NCBI GenBank assembly: GCA_046293135.1
Contig: JBKBPR010000010.1
Coordinates: 1 to 29,120 of the forward strand
DNA: 29,120 bases
Direction: 5' to 3'
DNA from: UBA2638 sp046293135
GTDB lineage: Bacteria; Pseudomonadota; Alphaproteobacteria; Micavibrionales; Micavibrionaceae
The position numbers and the translations under genes were made by a program. The number at the start of each line of letters is the position of its first letter. Position 1 is the first letter of the stretch. Below, in pieces: positions 10,801 through 16,759 of the stretch. The notes under the pieces were generated by a model. The model made no database searches and had not been told where the DNA came from. It saw nothing but the letters and a program-made list of their open reading frames with translations.

Positions 10801-12064
10801 TGACGCGGTAAATATCGATCAGCGCTTCTTCGCGCGTATCACATTTATCAACCATCATCGTATTGCGAACATAAGGGCCGATATTCAAGTGGTCGATCGC
10901 AAGCGCCGGAATATCATTAACCTTCATATCAACAAGCGTTTGCAGATCATCTTTTGAAAGCTCGTGTCCAGCTTCGAAAATAACCTGGCCAGTTGCCGGA
11001 TCAAACACATCCTGCCCCAGATAATTGCCAATCAGCTGATCATCTTGCACCAGAATATCTTTCAAACCCTCTTCTTGAAGGGATTTGATCTTACGAGCTG
11101 TCAACTTTGCTCCAGCCTCAACAATAACTTTACCGGATTTCGCATCGACCAGATCATAAGCCAGCTTCACACCGCGCATCTGCTCACCGTTAAACGGCGT
11201 CTTCCAGCCTTTTTTATCCTTAGAATAATGCACGGTTTCATAGAACGTGCTCAAGATTTCCTCGTTCGACATACCCTGCACCAGCAGCTTGTCAACAGGC
11301 TCATCCTGCATCAGGCACTCTTTGCGGTAAGTCTCGGTTTCCGCAGAATCCAGCGCGCGCAAGAACGTCGTCACAGGCAATTTACGGCGACGATCGATCC
11401 GGACATACATGTGATCCTTGGCATCGAATTCAAAATCAAGCCAAGAGCCACGATACGGGATAACCCGTGCCGCAAACAAATATTTTCCTGATGTATGGGT
11501 TTTTCCGCCATCATGATCAAAGAACACACCGGGGGAGCGGTGCATCTGGGATACAATAACACGCTCGGTACCATTTACCACAAATGTACCGTTCGAGGTC
11601 ATAAGCGGCATATCGACCATATAAACATCTTGTTCTTTGATGTCGCGGATCGAGCGCAAACCTGTTTCCTCATCAACATCAAAAACCGACAAACGCAACG
11701 TCACACGCAGCGGTGCCGCATAAGTCATCCCGCGCTGCTGACACTCTTCAACATCGTATTTCGGCTCTTCAAGCTCGTATTTCACGTAGTCGATTTCAGC
11801 TTTATCCGCGAAGTCCTTAATCGGAAATACTGTGCGGAACACCTCTTCCAAACCCTGCTGCAAGCGCTGCTCGGGATTTGCATAGGCCTGCAAAAACAGC
11901 TCATAGGAGTTTTTCTGCACCTCGATCAAATTGGGCATCCGCGCCACTTCTTCAATCCGGCCAAAGCTACGGCGCACACGCTTGCGGCCTGTAAAACTTT
12001 CAACACTATTTGCTGGCGGAAGGATGTTTTTTTCTTTTGTGGCTTTGTTGGCAGATGCGCTCAT
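7811..12064 (-). CDS. rpoB: DNA-directed RNA polymerase subunit beta
   Basis: Beta subunit of RNA polymerase, forming one side of the active-site cleft. The start is set at 12064 ([13 protein letters not shown]), giving 1417 residues, because AAAGGA lies just upstream; the open frame continues 60 nt further, but those residues are not family-like. The rifampicin-pocket segment [20 protein letters not shown] is intact. Residues D568, H578 and S583 correspond to E. coli 516, 526 and 531 and are all the sensitive type. The downstream segments [20 protein letters not shown] and [17 protein letters not shown] are canonical, and the C-terminal [22 protein letters not shown] region is present. It has its own candidate promoter and follows an attenuator-like terminator after rplL. 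Confidence 0.99.
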   Translation of the reverse strand: [1417 protein letters not shown]

Positions 12065-12250
12065 CGTTCTATATCCTTTAAATATTAATTCCGGAACTTC
12101 TTTCGGGCGAAGTTCACAAACCAAAAAACCCGCGCAATCCTAGCCTTTTATTCAAAAACAGGATCAAGCGGTTATTATATCGAATCGGTTAAACCGAAAT
12201 ATTTCTGTACAAATTGGCCAATCACGTTCTGTCTACAGAAAAGTTTGATA

Positions 12251-12281
12251 GCTATATGACCTACACAGCAAGGCTTGTCAA
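12251..12281 (-). promoter_or_regulatory. Candidate promoter for rpoBC
   Basis: Minus-strand TTGACA (12281-12276) is followed by CATATAGC, which offers a -10 hexamer at 17 to 19 bases spacing (TATAGC at 19 is the best base match). It lies between the rplL terminator and the rpoB start, leaving a leader of roughly 180 nt. A TATAAT on the same strand at 12179-12174 has no good -35. A perfect inverted repeat, TCGGTT/AACCGA, at about 12185-12197 lies in the leader. Confidence 0.4.
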
Positions 12282-12303
12282 CCTTTATTATGCAGAGACA
12301 ACA

Positions 12304-12342
12304 AGAAAATGCATCTCCCACTTAAAATCGCGGGAAATGCAT
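12304..12342 (-). terminator. Terminator or attenuator between rplL and rpoB
   Basis: Inverted repeat ATGCATCTCCC (12309-12319) / GGGAAATGCAT (12332-12342), 11 positions with one mismatch and a 12-nt loop. On the minus strand it is followed by TTTTCTTGTTG, a weak T-run. It starts about 20 nt after the rplL stop. In many bacteria a partial terminator at this place makes ribosomal protein mRNA exceed rpoBC mRNA; that role is inferred from position. Confidence 0.7.
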
Positions 12343-12362
12343 CTGTAAAATTAAAAAATGAA

Positions 12363-12746
12363 TTATACGAGCTTAACGGTCGCGCCGGCTTCTTCAAGCT
12401 TCTTCTTCATTTCTTCTGCATCGGCTTTCTTAACGCCTTCTTTCAGCGTCTTGCCACCTGCATCAACAAGGTCTTTTGCTTCTTTCAAGCCCAAGCCTGT
12501 GATCGCACGCACTTCTTTGATGACGGCGATTTTGTTAGAGCCGGAATTGTCCAGAACAACATCAAAGCTGTCTTTTTCTTCCGCTCCGCCAGCATCAGCA
12601 GCACCAGCAGCAGCCGCAACCATAACAGGTGCAGCAGCAGCGGCTGTAACGCCCCACTTCTCTTCGAGAAGCTTGGAGAGTTCCGCAGCTTCCAAAACGC
12701 TCAATTGTGAGAGTTCTTCAACGATTTTATCCAAATTAGCAGCCAT
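12363..12746 (-). CDS. rplL: 50S ribosomal protein L7/L12
   Basis: Stalk protein of the large subunit that recruits translation GTPases; it binds L10 as dimers. The product has 127 residues. It shows the N-terminal dimerisation helix (LDKIVEELSQLSVLEAAELSKLLEE), an Ala/Gly-rich hinge at about 34-55, and the C-terminal domain with the conserved KIAVIKEVRAITGLGLKEAK segment and the VDAGGKTLKEGVKKADAEEM helix. The ATG at 12746 has a strong AAGGAG upstream. It follows rplJ after 119 nt, a spacer that holds a long hairpin. Confidence 0.98.
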   Translation of the reverse strand: MAANLDKIVEELSQLSVLEAAELSKLLEEKWGVTAAAAAPVMVAAAAGAADAGGAEEKDSFDVVLDNSGSNKIAVIKEVRAITGLGLKEAKDLVDAGGKTLKEGVKKADAEEMKKKLEEAGATVKLV

Positions 12747-12810
12747 TTTCTTTACTCCTTGGTTTGTAATTACTGTTTATTTCTGCCTATGTGAGTGCTT
12801 GATTTTTAAA

Positions 12811-12846
12811 CGGGTTTTTCGCGCACTCAACAAGGCTCAAAACCCG
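12811..12846 (-). repeat. Inverted repeat in the rplJ-rplL spacer
   Basis: Perfect 8-bp arms CGGGTTTT (12811-12818) and AAAACCCG (12839-12846) with a 20-nt loop. It lies about 20 nt after the rplJ stop. On the minus strand it is followed by TTTAAAAATC rather than a clean T-run, so it could be a weak terminator or an RNA-stability or processing hairpin. In E. coli L12 is made in excess over L10, and a hairpin here could contribute, but this is speculation. Confidence 0.5.
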
Positions 12847-12865
12847 AAACTTAAATTCGAAAGAC

Positions 12866-13381
12866 TTACGCCTTTTCGCTATACGCTTTCGTAACACCGA
12901 CCAGATCGCGCGCCGGAGCTTGCAAAACGCCAACCAACTTGGTTGGGCCAGCCACAAGCAATCCAACCAGCTTCGAACGCAATTCGTCCAAAGATGGCAG
13001 TTTCGCCAACTGATCAACTTCATCCGCGCTCAGGATCTTCTCGCCCAAAGCACCACCAACAATGATCAGCTTTTTGTTTGTCTTAGCGAAATTATGCGCA
13101 ACCTTTGCCGCCGCAACCGGATCAGTCGATGTCGCAATCCCTGTAGGGCCTGTGAACAAATCAGACATATTTTCAAATTTTGTGCCCTTAACAGCCAATT
13201 TCGCCAGCTTGTTCTTGGTAACTTTGAAGCTCGCGCCTTCCGCACGCAATTTCGCGCGAAGGTCTGAAATTTCCTTTACCGTCAGGCCGGAATAATGCGT
13301 CACAACAACCATTTCGTCATTGGCAAAACGCTCATTCAATTCCTTCACTTCGGCTTCTTTTTGTGCCCGGCTCATGCCCAT
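12866..13381 (-). CDS. rplJ: 50S ribosomal protein L10
   Basis: Base of the ribosomal stalk: the N-terminal domain binds 23S rRNA and L11, and the C-terminal helix carries L7/L12 dimers. The product has 171 residues, normal for the family. THYSGLTVKEISDLRAKLR at about 28-46, VTKNKLAKLAVKGT and FTGPTGIATSTDPVAAAKV are conserved stretches. The start at 13381 (MGMSRAQKE) is favoured by AAGGA nine bases upstream; the Met at residue 3 would be too far from it. Only about 28 nt separate the ATG from a strong terminator in the leader, so every rplJ transcript must pass through that terminator. L10 often represses its own mRNA. Confidence 0.97.
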   Translation of the reverse strand: MGMSRAQKEAEVKELNERFANDEMVVVTHYSGLTVKEISDLRAKLRAEGASFKVTKNKLAKLAVKGTKFENMSDLFTGPTGIATSTDPVAAAKVAHNFAKTNKKLIIVGGALGEKILSADEVDQLAKLPSLDELRSKLVGLLVAGPTKLVGVLQAPARDLVGVTKAYSEKA

Positions 13382-13408
13382 TGTTTGTATTCCTTCTTAA
13401 AATCTTCC

Positions 13409-13435
13409 AAAAAAAAACGAAGCAACCATGCTTCG
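13409..13435 (-). terminator. Intrinsic terminator in the rplJ leader (probable attenuator)
   Basis: Perfect 7-bp stem CGAAGCA (13418-13424) / TGCTTCG (13429-13435) with a 4-nt loop. On the minus strand it is followed by nine T residues (13417-13409). It sits about 28 nt before the rplJ start, too close for a promoter to fit between them. The next candidate promoter is upstream at 13549-13578. This layout is that of a transcription attenuator in an L10 leader, known in some other bacteria; regulation here is inferred. Confidence 0.75.
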
Positions 13436-13548
13436 CCCTATCCAAATAAAAGAAAACACGCCAAAAAAGCTGGCATTTGTTTTCCCATCTATGTAAGGAT
13501 AATTAAGCTTTACAGCGCCTTACAGTCTTGGACAGGTTATGTGGAAAG

Positions 13549-13578
13549 CATATATTCAAATTTACCCTTGGCTGTCAA
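13549..13578 (-). promoter_or_regulatory. Candidate promoter of rplJ-rplL
   Basis: Minus-strand TTGACA (13578-13573) with TATATG (13554-13549) after 18 bases. It would give a leader of about 160 nt, ending in the terminator at 13409-13435. It overlaps a plus-strand promoter candidate for the small gene at 13628. Confidence 0.55.
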
Positions 13579-13597
13579 GGTTAAATTCGAATATTTT
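13568..13597 (+). promoter_or_regulatory. Weak candidate promoter of the 13628-13972 gene
   Basis: TTGGCT (13568-13573) and TATTTT (13592-13597), spacing 18. The -35 region overlaps the -35 of the opposite rplJ promoter, so the two would compete for polymerase if both are real. The hexamer matches are modest. Confidence 0.3.
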
Positions 13598-13627
13598 GAA
13601 TAAATTAGAAAAACAGGGACAAATAAA

Positions 13628-13972
13628 GTGACATTTACCGACAGAAGAACCTTCTTTATCGCAGATTCAGCCCGCGGGCCTTATGGAGGCGGGGATGATC
13701 CATACGATCACGATGAGCAGCTAGCCCACACTTTCAAACGCGCTCTACAGCGAAAAATCAGCTTCAATATTGATACGCCGCGTGCATGTGATCTGCCTGA
13801 TCATGTTGAAAATATCATGCAGCGCGTCGAACAGGTTGGCCATTGCCTTATCCTAGTTGCACCAGGTCTACGGCCAATAGCCAGTAAACTTTTGGAAATC
13901 AAATATCCAAGCGACCGATTGAACCCCTCTGTATTGGCGCATCAATTCAGAGATTTTGATTTAAGCGTATAA
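13628..13972 (+). CDS. Hypothetical protein, 114 residues
   Basis: I do not recognise a family. It is supported as a gene by AGGGA (13615-13619) eight bases before a GTG start, by an open frame that fills the gap between two minus-strand operons, and by a terminator after its stop. The protein is hydrophilic, with no signal peptide or membrane span. It has a Gly/Asp-rich patch (GPYGGGDDPYDHDEQ, residues 17-31), then a likely helix, and a short hydrophobic strand (HCLILVAPGLRPIASKLLEI, about 71-90) that looks like the core of a small alpha/beta fold. It is transcribed against the ribosomal operons on both sides, which is unusual for this locus. It may be lineage-specific. Confidence 0.7.
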   Translation: MTFTDRRTFFIADSARGPYGGGDDPYDHDEQLAHTFKRALQRKISFNIDTPRACDLPDHVENIMQRVEQVGHCLILVAPGLRPIASKLLEIKYPSDRLNPSVLAHQFRDFDLSV

Positions 13973-14022
13973 AGCAAAACCTATAGAGTAAATAAGAGCA
14001 AAGCCCTCTTCTCAAAACAAAC

Positions 14023-14049
14023 AAAAACCCGCTGTAAGAGCGGGTTTTT
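14023..14049. terminator. Bidirectional terminator between the 13628 gene and rplA
   Basis: Perfect 11-bp stem AAAAACCCGCT (14023-14033) / AGCGGGTTTTT (14039-14049) with a 5-nt loop. Because the arms end in an A-run and a T-run, it can stop transcription both ways: the small plus-strand gene, and the rplK-rplA operon coming from the right. Confidence 0.9.
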
Positions 14050-14092
14050 AATCCTGATTTATATCACAACATGTATTTGATGCTGTTATTTA

Positions 14093-14809
14093 TTACGCTG
14101 CCTTTGCTTGCGCGCCCGCCAACGTGCCCAGATCAATCTTGATCCCCGGCCCCATGGTTGAGGTCAGTGTAACTTTTCTCAAATATGTGCCTTTGGCTCC
14201 GGCTGGCTTGGCCTTATTGATCGCATCAACGAAGAAACGGATATTTTCAGCCAATTTCTTTTCGTCAAAGGACGCCTTACCAACGCCAGCGTGAATAATA
14301 CCAGCCTTTTCAGCGCGGAATTCAATCGAACCGCCCTTGGCAGCTTTCACCGCTTCGGCCACATTCGGCGTAACCGTACCCAATTTCGGGTTAGGCATCA
14401 GACCTTTAGGACCCAAAACTTTACCCAGCTGACCAACAAGGATCATCATATCAGGTGTAGCAATCACGCGGTCGAAATCCATTTCACCCGCCTTGACTTT
14501 GTCCGCCAAATCTTCAGCGCCGACAACATCCGCACCGGCAGCCTTGGCTTCCTTGGCCTTTTCATCTTTGGCAAAAACGGCAACGCGCAACGTAACGCCT
14601 GTACCATGCGGCAAGGAGACCATACCACGCACAACTTGATCGGCATGGCGTGGATCAACACCAAGATTCATCGCGATTTCGATTGTCTCATCAAATTTAC
14701 GTTCTTTTGACTGATCTTTCAAAATCTTGACGGCATCTTCAAGCGCGTAAAACTTATTGCGATCAACTTTTGCCAAAGCGGCTTTCATTTTTTTTGTTTG
14801 CTGTGTCAT
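14093..14809 (-). CDS. rplA: 50S ribosomal protein L1
   Basis: Binds 23S rRNA to form the mobile L1 stalk beside the E site and, in many bacteria, represses the rplKA mRNA. The length of 238 residues fits the family. Conserved parts include DETIEIAMNLGVDPRHADQ at about 39-57, VRGMVSLPHGTG at about 60-71, and the KVLGPKGLMPNPKLGTVT signature at about 130-147. The ATG at 14809 has GGAGG placed inside the end of rplK, and the two genes are 3 nt apart, implying translational coupling. Transcription ends at the hairpin at 14023-14049. Confidence 0.98.
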   Translation of the reverse strand: MTQQTKKMKAALAKVDRNKFYALEDAVKILKDQSKERKFDETIEIAMNLGVDPRHADQVVRGMVSLPHGTGVTLRVAVFAKDEKAKEAKAAGADVVGAEDLADKVKAGEMDFDRVIATPDMMILVGQLGKVLGPKGLMPNPKLGTVTPNVAEAVKAAKGGSIEFRAEKAGIIHAGVGKASFDEKKLAENIRFFVDAINKAKPAGAKGTYLRKVTLTSTMGPGIKIDLGTLAGAQAKAA

Positions 14810-14812
14810 GTC

Positions 14813-15241
14813 TTAGCCCTCCACAACTTCTACGCCCATCGAGCGCGCTGAGCCTTCGATAATCCGCATCGCAGCTTCAATGTCATTGGCATTCAGATCC
14901 TGCATTTTAGTTTCAGCAATCGTCTTAACCTGACTTTTACGGATTGTCCCAACTGTATCCTTACCAACAAGACTTGCGCCCTTCTGGATTTTCGCAGCTT
15001 GCTTGATGAAATAGCTCGCTGGCGGCGTTTTGGTTACAAATGTGAAGGATTTATCTTCGTAAACGGTAATCACGACCGGAATCGGAATACCCTTCTGAGC
15101 TTCTGTTTCAGCATTAAACGCCTTACAGAATTCCATGATGTTCACGCCCTTTTGACCCAAGGCCGGACCAACTGGCGGTGAGGGATTTGCAGCCCCTCCG
15201 GGGATTGTCAGGTTAATAAAACCTGTTACTTTTTTTGCCAT
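14813..15241 (-). CDS. rplK: 50S ribosomal protein L11
   Basis: Binds the GTPase-associated region of 23S rRNA and is needed for RelA activation in many bacteria. With the start at 15241 (MAKKVTGFINLTIPGG) the product has 142 residues, the family length. The open frame runs 69 nt further upstream, but AAGGAG just before 15241 and the canonical N-terminus decide the start. The Pro/Gly-rich N-terminal segment (NPSPPVGPALGQKGVNIMEF) and the C-terminal RNA-binding domain ending in ARSMGVEVVEG are intact. It is the first gene of an rplKA pair, separated from nusG by about 495 nt. Confidence 0.97.
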   Translation of the reverse strand: MAKKVTGFINLTIPGGAANPSPPVGPALGQKGVNIMEFCKAFNAETEAQKGIPIPVVITVYEDKSFTFVTKTPPASYFIKQAAKIQKGASLVGKDTVGTIRKSQVKTIAETKMQDLNANDIEAAMRIIEGSARSMGVEVVEG

Positions 15242-15406
15242 TTCTAGCTCCTTAATAATAAAGTGCTTCTTGCCTTTTTTGTTATGCCGAAGGATAAAGA
15301 CCAGTGGCAAAACGGCTCAAAGCAGCGTTCAAGAAGTTTGTGGTACGGCTCCGCAATGGCTTGAAATCAAGGTTTAGCAGACAGCCTTCCACACCAAGAG
15401 CTGCAA

Positions 15407-15434
15407 ACTATACATCTCTTGCCGATTTTGCAAG
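15407..15434 (-). promoter_or_regulatory. Candidate promoter of rplK-rplA
   Basis: A good -10, TATAGT, is read on the minus strand at 15412-15407. Upstream of it is CTTGCA (15434-15429) at 16 bases spacing, a partial match to the alphaproteobacterial CTTGAC -35. The leader to rplK would be about 160 nt. In other bacteria L1 binds the rplK leader; I could not identify that site with confidence. Confidence 0.4.
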
Positions 15435-15449
15435 TATTTCTTTGCAAAA
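15426..15449. repeat. Perfect inverted repeat overlapping the rplK promoter
   Basis: Arms TTTTGCAA (15426-15433) and TTGCAAAA (15442-15449) with an 8-nt spacer. It overlaps the -35 of the proposed rplK promoter and could be an operator; as a hairpin it is AT-rich and weak. No known regulator is implied by the sequence alone. Confidence 0.4.
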
Positions 15450-15472
15450 AACGCCGCTAGAATAATGGCTGT

Positions 15473-15664
15473 TTATGATCTTGAAGGGTCTTGAGGAACC
15501 ATAGGCTGGCGCAATTTTGAAAATACCTGAATTTTTCTTGGGTCGGCGCTGAGTGTGAATGCGCCGTTTAGAGCCAGCTTTGATCTTGAGTTGTTAGGAC
15601 TCATATCTGATAATCTGACCGCACCAAAACTGTGCTGAAGACGCGATAGCGTAGGCTCTTTCAT
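15473..15664 (-). CDS. Doubtful small open frame, 63 residues
   Basis: An open frame in the nusG-rplK gap, MKEPTLSRLQHSFGAVRLSD to VPQDPSRS. The ATG at 15664 is preceded by a perfect AGGAGGT, but with almost no spacing, which argues against efficient use. An in-frame TTG 36 nt upstream has no Shine-Dalgarno. No domain, signal or membrane span is seen; the product is basic and Ser-rich. It could be a small lineage-specific gene or chance. It is listed because the gap of about 495 nt is otherwise long for this cluster. Confidence 0.25.
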   Translation of the reverse strand: MKEPTLSRLQHSFGAVRLSDMSPNNSRSKLALNGAFTLSADPRKIQVFSKLRQPMVPQDPSRS

Positions 15665-15698
15665 ACCTCCTATAATGGCATAAAAAAACCAGATACAC

Positions 15699-15716
15699 AA
15701 ATTTAGCGCTAAATTT
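15699..15716. repeat. 18-bp perfect palindrome downstream of nusG
   Basis: AAATTTAGCGCTAAATTT reads the same on both strands. It lies about 20 nt after the nusG stop. With no loop and AT-rich arms it is a poor terminator hairpin; the shape fits a dimeric protein-binding site better. A T-run follows on the plus strand, where no gene is transcribed into it. Confidence 0.5.
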
Positions 15717-15736
15717 TTATGGCTAATGGAGAAAAA

Positions 15737-16270
15737 TCAGAGCTTCTCAACCTGAGCGTATTCCAACTCAACAGGCGTCGCACGACCAAAGATCGAAACA
15801 GATACTTTGAGCTTTGATTTTTCCTCGTCAATTTCCTCAACAATACCGTTAAAGGACGCAAACGGACCATCAGTAACCTTAACTTCTTCACCAATATCGT
15901 AGATAACGGATGGTCTTGGCCTGTCGATACCTTCTTGCACTTGCTGCAAGATCTGTTGTGCTTCGCGCTCCGAAATCGGCACGGGCTTGTTGCCGCCGCC
16001 GCCCAGAAAGCCACTGACTTTCGGCGTTTCCTTAATCAAGTGCCAGATATTGTCATCCATATCCAGCTTGGCAAGAACATAGCCGGGAAAGAATTTACGT
16101 TCCGCATTGACGCGCTGGCCGCGGCGCATTTCAACGACTTCTTCCTTCGGAACAAGAATCTCTTCAATCTTGCTCTCCAGACCTTTTTTGCGCGCCTTAT
16201 CCTTGATCGTTTCCGCAACCTTGCTTTCAAAGCCGGAATACACATGAAGTACGTACCATTTCGCAGTCAT
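15737..16270 (-). CDS. nusG: Transcription termination/antitermination factor NusG
   Basis: Binds RNA polymerase and links it to Rho, NusE/S10 or the leading ribosome. The product has 177 residues. The N-terminal NGN domain starts at MTAKWYVLHVYSGFESKVAE and includes FFPGYVLAKLDM at about 62-73. A short Gly-rich stretch (GFLGGGGNKP) and an acidic linker lead to the C-terminal KOW domain with VTDGPFASFNGIVEEID at about 132-148. The start has a weak GGGA upstream. It follows secE after 69 nt in the classical secE-nusG pair. Confidence 0.98.
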   Translation of the reverse strand: MTAKWYVLHVYSGFESKVAETIKDKARKKGLESKIEEILVPKEEVVEMRRGQRVNAERKFFPGYVLAKLDMDDNIWHLIKETPKVSGFLGGGGNKPVPISEREAQQILQQVQEGIDRPRPSVIYDIGEEVKVTDGPFASFNGIVEEIDEEKSKLKVSVSIFGRATPVELEYAQVEKL

Positions 16271-16339
16271 TTTCTAGTCCCAATCCTTATCATTCATTGA
16301 TATCGAAATATTCAAAAATTCAAAAAACTCATCAACCGA

Positions 16340-16537
16340 TTACATGCCAAAGCTCATAATACTGCGGATAAGCCACGCAATAATCTGATCGGCAAAATAT
16401 AAAAACACAGCCGCAATAAACACCATAATAAACACGAAAATCGTGCTAATCGTTGTTTCTTTGCGGGTCGGCCAAGTGATCTTCTTCGCTTCTGAGCGCA
16501 CCTGACGGAAAAATTCTATAGGTCCGGTTTTCGCCAT
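16340..16537 (-). CDS. secE: Preprotein translocase subunit SecE
   Basis: Inner-membrane subunit that clamps SecY in the SecYEG channel. The product has 65 residues, the short form with one membrane span, unlike the three-span E. coli protein. The amphipathic cytoplasmic segment with the signature EAKKITWPTRKET is at 16-28 and the membrane span is about 29-49. GAGGA lies five to six bases before the ATG. It is the first gene of the supercluster; no tRNA-Trp or tuf gene lies upstream of it here, the gcv operon does. I found no convincing promoter in the 222 nt upstream. Confidence 0.95.
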   Translation of the reverse strand: MAKTGPIEFFRQVRSEAKKITWPTRKETTISTIFVFIMVFIAAVFLYFADQIIAWLIRSIMSFGM

Positions 16538-16636
16538 AATATCCTCGTTTTTCTTTGGTTTCCTGACACAGTTCGGGGAGCGCGGGTCGCTTTTTAACTC
16601 TCAAACTTTCAGGGAATAAGCGTTTTTAACCGAAAC

Positions 16637-16678
16637 AAAATAGAAATACCAGCAAAATTTAGCGGTATCTTCTATTTT
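16637..16678 (-). terminator. Long hairpin between gcvPB and secE
   Basis: AAAATAGAAATACC (16637-16650) pairs with GGTATCTTCTATTTT (16664-16678) with a single bulged base. The minus-strand 3' side runs into a T-rich stretch. It may be a second terminator for the gcv operon, backing up the one at 16694-16719, and lies in what would be the secE upstream region. Confidence 0.5.
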
Positions 16679-16693
16679 TATGACCCAAGCGGG

Positions 16694-16719
16694 AAAACGG
16701 GCGGTGTTTATTGCGCCCG
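16694..16719 (-). terminator. Candidate terminator after gcvPB
   Basis: GC-rich 6-bp stem CGGGCG (16698-16703) / CGCCCG (16714-16719), 10-nt loop, followed on the minus strand by TTTT (16697-16694). It lies about 40 nt after the gcvPB stop. The short T-run makes it moderate rather than strong. Confidence 0.55.
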
Positions 16720-16759
16720 ATTGCTCGCTTTATTAACGGTGTTATCAACTTTTAAGTTA

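Noticed and set aside
12065..12124. Upstream extension of rpoB by 20 codons
   Set aside because: The residues are unlike the RpoB N-terminus, and AAAGGA just before 12064 marks the inner start.
15242..15310. Upstream extension of rplK by 23 codons
   Set aside because: L11 begins at MAKKVTGFI, with AAGGAG directly before 15241, and the extension covers that Shine-Dalgarno.
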